From Tritrichomonas musculus (taxonomy: Eukaryota > Parabasalia > Tritrichomonadida > Tritrichomonadidae): a stretch of DNA of 64,000 nucleotides. Location: positions 1,302,001 through 1,366,000 of the forward strand of contig JAPFFF010000039.1 of the NCBI GenBank assembly GCA_039105265.1. The letters run 5' to 3'. Both the position numbers and the translations under genes were made by a program. Below, piece after piece: positions 22,732 through 34,145 of this stretch. Within the stretch, counting starts at the first letter, position 1. Every line of letters starts with the position of its first letter. The notes beneath the pieces were generated by a model. It was not told the origin of the DNA and made no database searches. It was given only the letters and a program-made list of their open reading frames with translations.

Positions 22732-24882
22732 AAAGGTACCCAAACTCTATTTTTTCGGACAATACCTTTTATATATTATTAGATTATTTTATAAAAACTC
22801 ATATTTATATATATTTATAAATATTAAATATTTATCTAATAATTTCCAGTATAAAAAGAAATTTAATTTTGTCTAATTTTGATTAGTTTACAAATTTTAA
22901 AAATTGAAAAAGTTTTGAAATAATTGTTTTATAAATTTGAATAAAAAATCTTTTTGATTAACATTTTTTAAATAAATATATACACATTAGCCTTTACTTT
23001 TTTCACATCACAAAATCCTTAACGTAACTTCTTAACGTTTATATTCTTTAATCCCTATTTTTGTTGTTGTATTTGCATGTTTTTGGTAAAAATATCAAGT
23101 TTTCAAATTAAATGTTATCAAAAAAATCAATGAACAGATAAAATTAAAATTTTGAGGCGCTTAAGTTTATATTTTATATAATCGCTTTTTAGTATTGGTT
23201 TTATATGTTAAAAAGAAATTAAAAGTTTATAAAACAATATTAAAATAGTAAATAATCTAGAAATCTTGAGTAATGTGAATTGGTTTGCTCACAGAGTGAT
23301 TATATGCTTTTTATAAAATGGTCAATCATTTCACCTTTACAAAAAATGATTTTTAAAAATTGCATTTTACTTTTACAAAAATGATTTTATAAAATAATTT
23401 AATTGCTATTTTATTTATTCACAAAAAATTATTTAGTATATTATCTTTTTTCAGAGATATAATTATTCTATGCATTCAATATTTTCAATAAAAAATACAT
23501 TGTACAAACCTTGTATTTTTTCTATCGTTCTTTGTAGAACAAGGTTGGTACAAAAAGTGAAGTCTAATACACATAAATGTTTACATATATATATTTATTG
23601 TTATTAATAGTTTTTTTGATTATTTTTTGAGAATCTAAAAAAATTATCATAATTATTATTGCATTTTATATTTTCATTGTTATATATATATTAATATACA
23701 TTTTAAAATTATTAAATATCTTATATTGTGAAATGTAATTTATAAAAATAAGATAAATATATTTTATTATTTGAATGCATTTTGAATTTATAAAATTAAT
23801 ATTGTGTAGATATCTTAAGAAATTAATAAATAATATATTATACAATATAATATATATGATTTTATAATATGGAATATTTTGTAAAACTCAATGAATATCT
23901 AAAATGCCTATTCAGATTAAATATATCGAGAATTTTTCAACAAATTAAAAAAAACTTTCGTAACTGAATTTTAATGATTTTTCATTATTTCATATCCTAA
24001 CAAATATCAAATATATCATTTGATATCTCATATTATATATTATATTTTAATATTTTAAATGAATTATATATTTAATTTAATATAAATAAAATGTAATTTC
24101 AAAATATTTTTATTTAAATTTTTTCATAAATTGAAAGAAAAACTATAATAAAATTTTCACTTCTCAATTATAATTTTTGTTTAATTTTCCATATTTTTCT
24201 CAAAAAAATTGGATTACAAATAAATATATTATTATTTTAAATCTTTAGGGAATTTTGATCGTGATTTCAATGCATTCAAAATTGAATTCTCTTAGATTGA
24301 CGACTTCACCTTTTTTAAAAAAATTGAATTCGCTTAGATTGACGACTTCACCTCTTCAGAAAAAAAAATTAACCTTTTTTTCTCCTTAAACCGTCAAAAA
24401 AATTAATATTTTAGCTTTATCTCAATAAATCCTAGATAGATCTTCCAATTAACGAGATATCTCATGTAAAATAAAATATATAAAACGATAAAATCCTTAC
24501 AGGAAAATGTATCGAAGGGATTAGAAATTATTTGGAAATTATTGAAATATCGATTTTTGATTTTTCGTATCTCCACATATTCTTAATTAATTAAATATAT
24601 TTTTATTTTAAAAACAAACAAATATAATAATATAGAAAAATATAAGTTCAAAAATAAAAAAATAATATTTTAATCAACACTTTTCTAGGGTTTTTAAATT
24701 TTTCAAAAAGTAAAGATTAAAAATTCTAATTTCTTATGTAATGAACCAAACAGGTTGTAAATAGTATCAAACAATTATACATATGATAAGGATTTAAAAT
24801 ATGCTATTAAAATTTTAGTAAGTCTTAATATAACCAACTTTTTGCTTTCAACAAATTGAAAGAAAAGAGTTTGTATACCTTT
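22732..24882. mobile_element. inverted-repeat DNA element, about 2.15 kb
   Basis: The ends are AAAGGTACCCAAACTCTATT and, inverted, AAAGGTATACAAACTCTTTT, an imperfect inverted repeat of about 25 bp. It sits in the poly(A) tract between module a and module b, which are joined directly elsewhere, so the insertion is clear but the target duplication cannot be read through the A run. The interior has no gene. It holds a direct repeat of TTAGATTGACGACTTCACC (near 24294 and 24338) and a hairpin at 23500-23553 built on TTGTACAAACCTTG. Confidence 0.75.
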
Positions 24883-25366
24883 AAAAAATGCAACAAATTC
24901 TTGATTAAAAAGATAGAATATTATTTACAATGTTTTCATGAGTTTTTAAGTTAGTTTAAATCAATATTAGAAGTTTTTTAAAAATATGAATGAAATATAA
25001 AAATATATATTTTATATTATTCTGATTAAAAGATCATAATTTGAATTATAGTGTAAAAATAAAAATATTTGGTACATCTTACGTAATTAATCAAAATATT
25101 TTTATCAGCCTCTAAAATTTTATCATTAAATATTAGTATTTACTCAACATCGAATATTCCACTTAAATTCAAGTGAATTTCAGTTTTCATTACACATGAA
25201 TAAAAGAAATCAGAATCGATATTATTTAATTCCATCAATTTTTATGAATTGCTATTAAAATTGACCTTTGAATTTTGAATACTTTATTTATATTTACAGG
25301 AAAATGGCAATTTACTTTTCAAAAAATTAAATTTAATTATAAAAAGCAAAACAAAAACAAAAATAA

Positions 25367-25542
25367 AATTTTAAAATTTTTTAGAACTTTTTAAAAAGAT
25401 ATTTGAGTTATATTTGAGAGCATTTTCAATATCATTTTTCATTCAATTTTGAAAATCTTTATGAAATATTTGAGTGCGATTTTATGAAAAAGTTTACGAT
25501 GTCGACCGGTTTTTCTGATGTTTGCTCGTTTATCGTTTACTA
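25367..25542 (+). repeat. truncated copy of the 11.2-kb MULE-like MITE
   Basis: Matches the right half of 11159-11433 (TTTTTAGAACTTTTTAAAAA, then GATGTCGACCGG and CGTTTATCG). The left half is missing: module b is joined directly to it on one side and the SINE-bearing fold-back element on the other. The open frame that runs through the junction is chimeric and not a gene. Confidence 0.7.
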
Positions 25543-27633
25543 TAATGATATTGGGTTCGAAAATTTGCAGTTTATGCTTTTTTATATATATATATTTATT
25601 ATTGTAAAAATTTTTGAATTACTGCATTGCACTTATTTTTACAAATTAAAAATATGTTTTAATAATTATATATACGTCCAATATGAAATATCAAAATTAA
25701 AAATAAGAAAAATATGAAATTAAAATGGAAATCTAAAAATAATTTTCTCATTACCTAACAGTTAATGCAATTTTATTATTCTACTTTAATTTATAATAGT
25801 ATCTTGATATATTAATAATATAAAATATTATTCTACCTAATAAAAATATAAAGTTATACTTATTTATAAATTATCTGTCATTATAACTTTTTGTGCATCG
25901 CATTCAATTATTTTGTTATAGATTTGAATTGATTTAAATCAACGTGTTTTTGATCCATTCAATTTTTTTATCTAAATATCTAATAATATTTTGTAATTGT
26001 GTCTTGTATTTAAATAAACAAATAAATATTTAAAATACTTAGATAAAGTTGCCATAATTGATAATAGATTTTCTATCAATATTAACTTTATTCTTTATTT
26101 TACATTTAGATACAACTTCGTGACATCTAAATTATTTTATAAGTTGCTTTATTATCATTATAAATCGTTTAACTATATTGTTATTTTGATTAAGATTAAT
26201 TTATTTTTAAATAAAACAATTTCTTGACAGCAAAAATTTTGCAATCACGTTAAACAATCAACATCATGACATCTAAATCTTTTTATTATTTTATCATTTC
26301 ACAATATTAGTTTTATTTTAACGTGACAGCATCGTCTAGTTTTTTTTTTTTCCCAAAAAAATTATTATTTTTTCCAGGCCATTTAATAATACAAAAAGTT
26401 TTGGCGTGACGATAATTCCATAATTTATAATCTGTTTGCCGTAATGATTTTTTATAAGTAAACTATTCAAAAAAGGGTGAAGTTGCCGTATTTTATATAA
26501 CCGCCGAAGGTCTAATTCCACCTCTGAAAATTTGTTATAAAAAGATCATTAAATATTGGATTTTACTCAACATTGAATATTCGACTTAAATTCAGGTGAA
26601 TCTCAGTTTTCATTACACATGAATAAATGAAATCAAAAACGATATTATTAAACTAAATAATAAAGTCAATATTAATATAAAATAATAAAATGATTTAGCT
26701 GTCATGATGTTGATTGTTTAACGTGATTGCAAAATTTTTGCTGTCAAGAAATTGTTTTATTTAAAAATAAATTAATCTTAATCAAAATAATAATATAGTT
26801 AAACGATTTATAATGATAATAAAGCAACTTATAAAATAATTTAGATGTCACGAAGTTGTACCCCGTTTTCTCATCACCTTGCAGAATAGAAAAAAATGAC
26901 ACCAAAAAAATCAATCTTTATAAAATTAGCTTTATTATATATAAATATATTGGATTTTTTGAAATAATGAAAATGTCACTTTTCTGCTATTCTGCAACGT
27001 CGAGGAGAAAACGGGGTATCTAAATTTAAAATAAAGAATAAAGTTAATATTGATAGAAAATCTATTATCAATTATGGCAACTTTATCTAAGTATTTTAAA
27101 TATTTATTTGTTTATTTAAATACAAGACACAATTACAAAATATTATTAGATATTTAGATAAAAAAATTGAATGGATCAAAAACACGTTGATTTAAATCAA
27201 TTCAAATCTATAACAAAATAATTGAATGCGATGCACAAAAAGTTATAATGACAGATAATTTATAAATAAGTATAACTTTATATTTTTATTAGGTAGAATA
27301 ATATTTTATATTATTAATATATCAAGATACTATTATAAATTAAAGTAGAATAATAAAATTGCATTAACTGTTAGGTAATGAGAAAATTATTTTTAGATTT
27401 CCATTTTAATTTCATATTTTTCTTATTTTTAATTTTGATATTTCATATTGGACGTATATATAATTATTAAAACATATTTTTAATTTGTAAAAATAAGTGC
27501 AATGCAGTAATTCAAAAATTTTTACAATAATAAATATATATATATATATATAAATTACTTTTGGATATAATATCTCAACTGTAAATATCGAAAATATTTG
27601 AAATTGAGATAATTGGTTAGATTGGCTTCTTCG

Positions 27634-27665
<32 letters not shown>

Positions 27666-27684
27666 TATAAAATATATAATATAT
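25543..27684. mobile_element. fold-back (palindromic) element, copy 2, reversed
   Basis: The reverse complement of 13172-14912, with longer arms (about 25583-26330 and 26655-27545). The left edge carries the 3' half of the tRNA-like SINE (GGGTTCGAAAAT, 25553-25564). The centre 26330-26655 is the reversed module a / U piece. One arm holds a later TA-flanked MITE at 26861-27016. The right edge ends in poly(T)/poly(A) and an AT microsatellite. Confidence 0.8.
26861..27016. mobile_element. Tc1/mariner-type MITE, 156 bp
   Basis: The termini are CCCCGTTTTCTC and its exact complement. The inverted repeat continues imperfectly to about 40 bp (TTGCAGAATAG, GTGACA). It is flanked by TA at 26859-26860 and 27017-27018. 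The uninterrupted site is visible at about 14345 in copy 1 (AAGTTGTATCTAAAT), so both insertion and duplication are directly shown. Confidence 0.92.
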
Positions 27685-27873
27685 ATGTTTAACTGCATTC
27701 AATTTCCGTACATTTTGATATATTGTATATATACATATTATTAAGAATTTAAAAATGAGTTTTTCAGGAAAAAGTAAAAATAAACATACTTTTTTAAGTA
27801 GTACCTAAAGTTTATATAAAAAAAAATCAGTTTAATGATTATATTTCAATTATAGATGCAAAAATTGATTTTT

Positions 27874-28014
27874 TCAATTCAACTTAAATTTTTCATTATC
27901 AGCGAGTTCTCCCCTGACATACTCTTCGACAACATCATCAACATCAACAACAACAGAAACTTGATCATTGACATCAATGTGAAAAGACTGAATTGATCGA
28001 TTTCTCTGTTTCAC
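27874..28014 (-). pseudogene. coding-like fragment upstream of the giant element
   Basis: 46 codons in single-copy DNA: VKQRNRSIQSFHIDVND, then VVVDVDDVVEEYVRGELAD, and a TGA stop. The composition is strongly protein-like and acidic. It has no ATG and no recognised relative. Together with 28095-28590 on the same strand it may be the 3' end of one decayed gene, separated by a poly(T) tract. Confidence 0.4.
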
Positions 28015-28094
28015 CTATTCAAAAGGATTCTAGCTGGATGTGCAATGTAGATGATATTGAAGTTTTTTTTTTTTTTTTTTTAAATAGCTTGCAT

Positions 28095-28590
28095 TCATGA
28101 GTTGCGTGCTTGCACTTCCAGACAAATCACCACAAATAATTGAAAACTTTTGTCACACTTTGTTGAAATTTGTTAATCAAAAATTGTTGAATACACGAGT
28201 GATAAACAGTGGTACCCAAAATTTGCCCAAACAACAGAAAAAGTGTCAATTGAGGTGATCTCAAAGAAACATCTTCAAGCATTTGAACACCTCTTTCATA
28301 ATAGCATTGATCTTTGTTATCTTTGTTTGATCAAAATTTTCATCTATTTGAAGAAAGACTTCTGTCATGAAATCATGTCGAAAATGGTCTTGCCACATTT
28401 GTTTCTTTGTTTCTTTGTTTCTTTGTTTCTTTGTTTCTTTGTTACTTTGCTTACTTTGAATGCAAGCAGTTGTATGAAAGCGATGTCTTTCTGATATTCG
28501 TTGAAATGCATAAGAACAACTGCTGACTCCAAGATGAATTGTCAACCGTTCGTAACTGCGTGAGATGGAACATTGAGAAAGATGAAAAAA
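28095..28590 (-). pseudogene. decayed gene, possibly transposase-derived
   Basis: Less AT-biased than its surroundings, and open in changing frames on the minus strand. The 5' part reads SISRSYERLTIHLGVSSCSY, then AFQRISERHRFHTTACIQSK, which has the layout of a helix-turn-helix as in Tc1-like transposases (weak). The middle is interrupted by an octamer microsatellite (GAAACAAA, about 28396-28445). Later segments such as EITSIDTFSVVWANFGYH are also protein-like. Single copy in the window; family not established. Confidence 0.35.
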
Positions 28591-29145
28591 AAATTCTTAC
28601 TACATTTTGAACATCTTCTCAAAAAAGAAATAATATGTCACTAGAGATTTCTTGACAACTGTTTTCGATCATTTTAAGGCAAATAAAGACAAATATAATG
28701 AATTGTCTGCAGATCACTCTTTCAACGTCTTTTTTCTTTCAGCTCTTAATTCAAATTCAAATGATTTGAATCCTGTTTTTGATGATTATAATATATGATC
28801 ATATTTATTTTGTAAAATATTTTTTTTTTAAGAAGATAAATTTATTTCAATTTCAGCTTCAAACATTTTGAAAATTAATAAAAATTAAAAAATTGATAAA
28901 GCTTATAGAAAGAATTGGATTAAAAACCATTTTATTATTCAAATTTAAAATAAACGAACAAATAAAAAAAGCATTTATATATCATCGAAATATGAATATT
29001 TTAAATTCAAATATAAAGAATTATATTTATATTTATATTTTTATTTTTATATATTAAAATAATAATAGAGTAATGATTTCAAACTTGTCTCTTTCATTAT
29101 TTTTTGTTGTCAAAGTTTTTTTATTAAAATAATTTTGTCACAATC

Positions 29146-29565
29146 ATGATGGAATCAACGAAAAAATCGAAAAAAAGTAAACAACAATCAAGCCAGGATC
29201 AATTTCAAACAGATTCCTCAGATTTACTTAAGAACGAGCCAGCCAAAAAACGAAAACAACGTGGAGAAGGCCGTGATGCCAAAGAAGTTTCAAATATTAT
29301 TTCGAAGTTTGATCAAGAAAAAAGTTTTGCGTGCAATAAACTACAGAATCAATTCAGTTCAGGTATTACGCATAATGAATTGTTGGCGATTGCCGAACTT
29401 ATTTGTACAAAAACGACACTTGATCTTTCACGGCAAGCCAAACGAGATGACCGAGTTTTGCACAAATGGTATGATGATAATTGGGACATTGTTGCTCCTC
29501 ATATTCAACGCCTTGATATTTTTGATAAAAACCATGTTTTAATTAAAGATAAAACAAGCGAATAA
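29146..29565 (+). CDS. unrecognised 139-aa protein, KWxDDN family, left-arm copy
   Basis: Family not known to me. The N-terminal 45 residues are Lys/Ser/Gln-rich with two nuclear-signal-like clusters (KKSKKSK and KKRKQR). Residues 60-133 are the domain shared with the 182-aa repeat-B protein: GITHNELLAIAELI, then LSRQAKRDDRVLHKWYDDNW and APHIQRL. The start is ATGATG, preceded by TCACAATC, a good match to a trichomonad-type Initiator 8 bases upstream. The stop overlaps TAAA. The right-arm copy differs at three residues (N30T, K99R, D124N) with no frame damage. A DNA-binding accessory role in the mobile element is inferred. Confidence 0.78.
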   Translation: MMESTKKSKKSKQQSSQDQFQTDSSDLLKNEPAKKRKQRGEGRDAKEVSNIISKFDQEKSFACNKLQNQFSSGITHNELLAIAELICTKTTLDLSRQAKRDDRVLHKWYDDNWDIVAPHIQRLDIFDKNHVLIKDKTSE

Positions 29566-29635
29566 AAATTCAACCTCAAAATGATTATTAAATAAAAGTT
29601 TATGGATGTCTGAAAGAATCCATCAAGTGAATCCC

Positions 29636-29667
<32 letters not shown>

Positions 29668-29775
29668 GAAAAGTTTATTTTTTTTTCTATTCAAAAAGTT
29701 CTTGAGATAAAAAAGTTCTTGAAAGTGACAAAACTAATAAAGAATTGCAAAAAATATCGAAAAATATATATATTT

Positions 29776-29997
29776 CTTATTCCATCCGTAACTTTTTAAG
29801 TCTATATTTATTACATCATATTCAAGTTAGAAAGAATTAATTTGTTTCAAATTGAATGACTACATACATTTTGAAATCACTCGAAAATGCATAGAAATTT
29901 CAAAATGTATGTAGTCATTCAATTCGAAATATTTTCCAATTAAAAGTAAGATATATAATATCTATGCTATAGAATAAAAAGTTACGGATGGAATAAG
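29776..29997. mobile_element. palindromic MITE, 222 bp, left arm
   Basis: The ends are CTTATTCCATCCGTAACTTT and its complement (over 20 bp). The interior is a second inverted pair built on TGAATGACTACATACATTTT, so nearly the whole element is one hairpin. The mirrored copy is at 38725-38946. No clear target duplication was read. Confidence 0.75.
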
Positions 29998-30324
29998 CAA
30001 TATCTCTATTATTCGAGATTTTTTACAATTGAATATCTTTTCATTCAAATTTAAAATGGAATAGATCGCGAACCTGATATAGATTCAACTGGAAAAATAA
30101 GAGAATTTATAAATTTATGATCTAAATATTTTATTTTTTTACTCATATTCGAATTTTAAAAAAAGAAGTAATTAGATATTGTGATATTAACTATGTTTGC
30201 ATTTGGCACGGTTTGGGCAAAAAAGCTGCCCACCCAGGTTATTTTGATAACCCAACGGGTAAGAGCAAATTATTTGTTGATTTTATATTATTTTTAATTT
30301 GAGGTTGAATTTGTATTCGCTTAT

Positions 30325-30482
30325 ATTTTTTCCAGGCCATTTAATAATACAAAAAGTTTTGGCGTGACGATAATTCCATAATTTATAATCTGTTTGCCGT
30401 AATGATTTTTTATAAGTAAACTATTCAAAAAAGGGTGAAGTTGCCGTATTTTATATAACCGCCGAAGGTCTAATTCCACCTC
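30325..30482. repeat. extension U of module a
   Basis: About 155 bp between CCAGGCCATTTAATAATAC and CGGCGGTTAT-type sequence, directly beyond the CAGAGGTGGAAT end of module a. Five copies: 13873-14030, 26368-26523, here, 38246-38398 and 59302-59455. Relatively GC-rich (GGCGTGACG, CCTTCGGCGG, CGGCAACTTCACCC). No coding frame is believable. Where U is absent, module a ends at GGTGGAAT and a poly(A) run. Confidence 0.7.
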
Positions 30483-31277
30483 TGAAAATTTGTTATAAAA
30501 AGATAATTAAATATTGGATTTTACTCAACATTGAATATTCGACATAAATTCAGGTGAATCTCAGTTTTCATTACACATGAATAAATGAAATCAAAAACGA
30601 TATTATTAAACTTGTTTTTTTAATCTAAACTCTTAACAAAAATTCAGAATATTATTTACTAAATTTGTGAGAATTGAATAGATGAAAGATTTTTAAAAAT
30701 AAATTGATAAGATTGATTCAAAAAAAAAAAAAAAATTCAGTGATGCTTTATAAGATTTATTTAAAAAGTTTGTTTTTATTTTGTTTTGATAAGTGTTTAG
30801 ATTAAAAAAAAAAACAAGTAAATATCATTCTATTTTTATGAATTGCTAATAAAATTAACCTTTGAATTTTGAATACTTTATTTTTATTTACAGAAAAATG
30901 GCAATTTACTTTTCAAAAAATCAAATTAAATTATAAAAAGCAAAACAAAAACAAAAATAAAAACATTTGCTTTTAAAACCTAACTATATTTGATTTTTAA
31001 TCAATTTTGGAATATATTGATTAAATATGATTATTTATTATTGTTTCATAGTTTCTCAAAGCTCATTTTCTAGATTACCAATTTTAAAATCGTCCATTTA
31101 GCCTTTATATTAAACCAAAAAACTCAAGAGCTTTTTTTATATAATTGAAATAACTTAAATCAAAGAAATATGTAAATATGACGACATTATCTAATAGATA
31201 TTAATACAATTTTAATAAATTATTCAAAATTAAGGAAGTTTAAACCTTTTTTTTTTATTTAATAAATTTATGTAATT

Positions 31278-31787
31278 TTAGTTAAAAAATGAAGGCATAT
31301 CATCCTCCGACAATTGTTCTTCTTCATTAAAAGGTGTAATCTGAGGTATTACTTTACTTTTATCAAATCCAAAAGGATTCATAATATCATCATCGATTAT
31401 TGGAGTTTCGTGAGTATCAACGGGATTATCATCTTTTAAAAAACTGGGTTCGAACATATTAATATCAATAGTTATGTTGAATTCATTTTTGATAAATTCT
31501 TCAAGTTTCGATAATCCAGTTCCCGTTAGCTTGGTTTGATTTATAGCATTTTTAAGCAACGGAGAGCCAACGTTGTTTGATAAGTCCAGATACGGGTTAA
31601 CAATATTGTTTTCTTCACAGAAGTGATCAAGATTTTTAACATCTTCAGCCCTCTTAAGTTTCTTACCAACATAGACGTACCTTTCCTTGCTCCCGTTCAA
31701 GTTCTTGTATTCGGCGAACCACATTGGGATGTGATTTTTGGGCCTCCCATTTCTTCCTCTTACTTTGTGGTCTGGGTTTTTATTCAT
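31278..31787 (-). CDS. unrecognised 169-aa mobile-element protein, copy 3 of 6
   Basis: Intact, in the left arm of the giant inverted repeat. Differs from the reference only by Ser in place of Asn in the tail (FDKSKVIPQ). Its protein is identical to copy 4 in the other arm, consistent with arm-to-arm gene conversion or a recent inverted duplication. Start chosen at the ATG after TCAGTTCAC, as in copy 1. It is divergent from the gene relic at 32914. Confidence 0.78.
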   Translation of the reverse strand: MNKNPDHKVRGRNGRPKNHIPMWFAEYKNLNGSKERYVYVGKKLKRAEDVKNLDHFCEENNIVNPYLDLSNNVGSPLLKNAINQTKLTGTGLSKLEEFIKNEFNITIDINMFEPSFLKDDNPVDTHETPIIDDDIMNPFGFDKSKVIPQITPFNEEEQLSEDDMPSFFN

Positions 31788-32913
31788 GTGAACTGAAAAT
31801 AACGAAAAGATGAAATAACTTGTTGTTTTAAACATAAAAAAATGCGATATCTCAAATAATTCTTCATGGAAAAGAATTTACAATTGAATACTTAAATATA
31901 AAATTAAAAATGATTACGTTACATCATTATTAATCTAAGAAATGACTTTTTATACTGAAGATAAATAAGTTTTGTTTAGAAAGCACTGACCATTCTAAAA
32001 GTGAACAGTTAAAATTAAATAAATTGTCAATACTTCATCAAAAAGTTAATAGTAATATCGATAGTCACAGAAAAAGTAATCGTTGACTAACAAAAAATAT
32101 CGTTTTTATTGTATTTTTTTTCGGAATTATTAAAGACAATAAAACTGATTTAAACTGCTTAAAATAGACTTCATTAAAACTATCTATTTATTAGATCTTT
32201 ATTGTATTATTTTTTTTTTCATGGATGATATTTATCATAAAAACGTATATCTATTTTTCGCTAACCGCTTTAAGCACTTACAGACATTCAAGAATAATGC
32301 CTGAGAAAGAAATTTACGATAAACCTCGCAATCTAACGAACGTTAGATTATCCAACCAAAAAAATAGCATTTTTCTTTTCATATCATCTTAATTAATACA
32401 TAACGCACTGAAATACAACAAGATCCTTATTTATAATTTATTCCGTTACTCCGATAATATTATGATATTATCTTTTCAAACTTTTTTATTTCTATATTTG
32501 CATCCATAATCAATTACACGACTTTTTTTTAGTGATTTTCAATAGTGACTAGTATATGACGTAAAGATATATTTAATCTACGACTTTCAATTGATTATTT
32601 AAGTGTTTTCAATTAAATTGCTACCTTCTAACTTTTTCAATTAAAATCAATCTTTGATTCAGAAAACATAAATTAAGTCTTTTATTCAAAGAAACATAAT
32701 TAATAGATATAAAAAAGTCTTTTAATCATATTTTTAACTGCAATTAAATATGTGAATAAATTTATTAGAGCATACGCAATTTAACATAATATTATCTTTT
32801 ATAATATTATTATATTTACAATTTATTATTTGCTGCTATGTTGGTAGCTTCAATATAATGCTTTAATTTATTTTGAATATAATTAATCGAAACGTTTTCG
32901 TTAAAAAACAAAT

Positions 32914-33292
32914 TTTGATTTTGCTAGTCGAAAACGTTATTTAGAAGATAAACTGGTTGACGTTGAAACTGCCCACACCGACTTTCTAAGGAAAGAATAT
33001 TTCAATATTATTCATGGATTGTATTCAAAGAAAGAGCAAGTTCATATTTTCGAGGGCATTCGTGAAAAAATCCTAGAAAATCAAATTAAAAATGATCTTG
33101 AAAAAATGTAAAAAAATATGGACGACTTTGTTAAGAATAAATCAAAAAGTTATCGATTTAACTGATAAAGTTAGTGGTGGAACTAATTATAATATTAGTG
33201 AAAAAGAAAATGTCAGGGAAACGCAAGTGCTCGTTCAAGCTGGGCATCTAGAAGATGTAATTGAACAAAATTTAAGAAAAAATTATTCGTAA
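32914..33292 (+). pseudogene. relic of an unrecognised protein gene, copy 2 of 4
   Basis: Same two overlapping frames as 54-432: upstream frame 32914-33111 (ending GIREKILENQIKNDLEKM) and downstream frame 33092-33292. Preceded by a palindromic CGAAACGTTTTCG and by CGAAAACG. The first frame has no ATG before FDFASRKR. It sits in the loop of the inverted repeat, so it is present once per palindrome while the arm genes are present twice. Confidence 0.45.
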
Positions 33293-34145
33293 ACTATTCA
33301 AATTGAAATTGATTAATTTTTTTTTATTTTTATTCCACTTCGAAATGAAAGTTTGTTTATTTCGTAACAATCTATAATTTAAAGTCAAAAGTATTCTATT
33401 TCAATTATGATTAATGACAGCATTTAAAACATTTACATAATTTTGGAATGATGATTCTTTTCAAAATATATGTTTATATAAAATAATATTAACATGCAAA
33501 TTATAGCATTTGATTGTAAGAAACATTGTGTTCATCAATATAATGGAAATATTTAGAAAACAGACTATAATAAATCATTATTAAAAAAAATGATGATTTG
33601 TGAAATATAAATAATTTGTTGCACTATATAATGTTTTAGCATGAAATCATTGGATGATGAACTGTAAACTTAAAACTCCATCTAAAAGTGTTAATATACA
33701 AAATGTAATTTGAAAGCATTATAATCCTGATAAATATTAATTCCTATTATCAAGTACGTTTGTACATTTTTGAAAAATCATATTATTTTCTAAATCGTTA
33801 AAAAACAAATTTTGATTTTGCTAATATATATTTAATATTTTATATATGAAGATTATTAGTTGCCAATATAATTAATTCCATTTTATTATTGCTATTTATT
33901 TCATATTGATATAAACTTTTTTCATAACATATTAATTATAAGCTCAGTTAAAGTTATTCGGAAAGAATAAGTGCAAAAATAAACCATGCAATTTTGGCAA
34001 TTTCTTTCTGAAAAAGTTGATCTTGAAATAATAATAATAATAATAATAAAACTGATAATTATTTTAAATACAAATCTTTTCGTGAATAAAAAAAATGCAA
34101 GGAGACTTGCAGATGTAAAATATACTTGTTATATTTAAAATTTTA

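Larger units (their letters stand above)
28885..32881. repeat. giant inverted repeat, left arm (about 4.0 kb)
   Basis: Pairs with 35836-39838 over its whole length, with few differences, mostly in homopolymer lengths. From outside in: AT-rich flank, 139-aa gene (+), a palindromic MITE (29776-29997), a GGTTTGGGCA/CTGCCCACCCAGG patch (30205-30265), extension U, module a reversed, the 169-aa gene (-) and its conserved flank. Such an arrangement would snap back into a 4-kb hairpin when single-stranded. Confidence 0.9.

Noticed and set aside
29261-29542. Second frame of 93 codons within the 139-aa gene
   Set aside because: It lies inside the 139-aa gene in another frame (also at 39171-39452). The main frame shares the KWxDDN domain with another gene, this one shares nothing.
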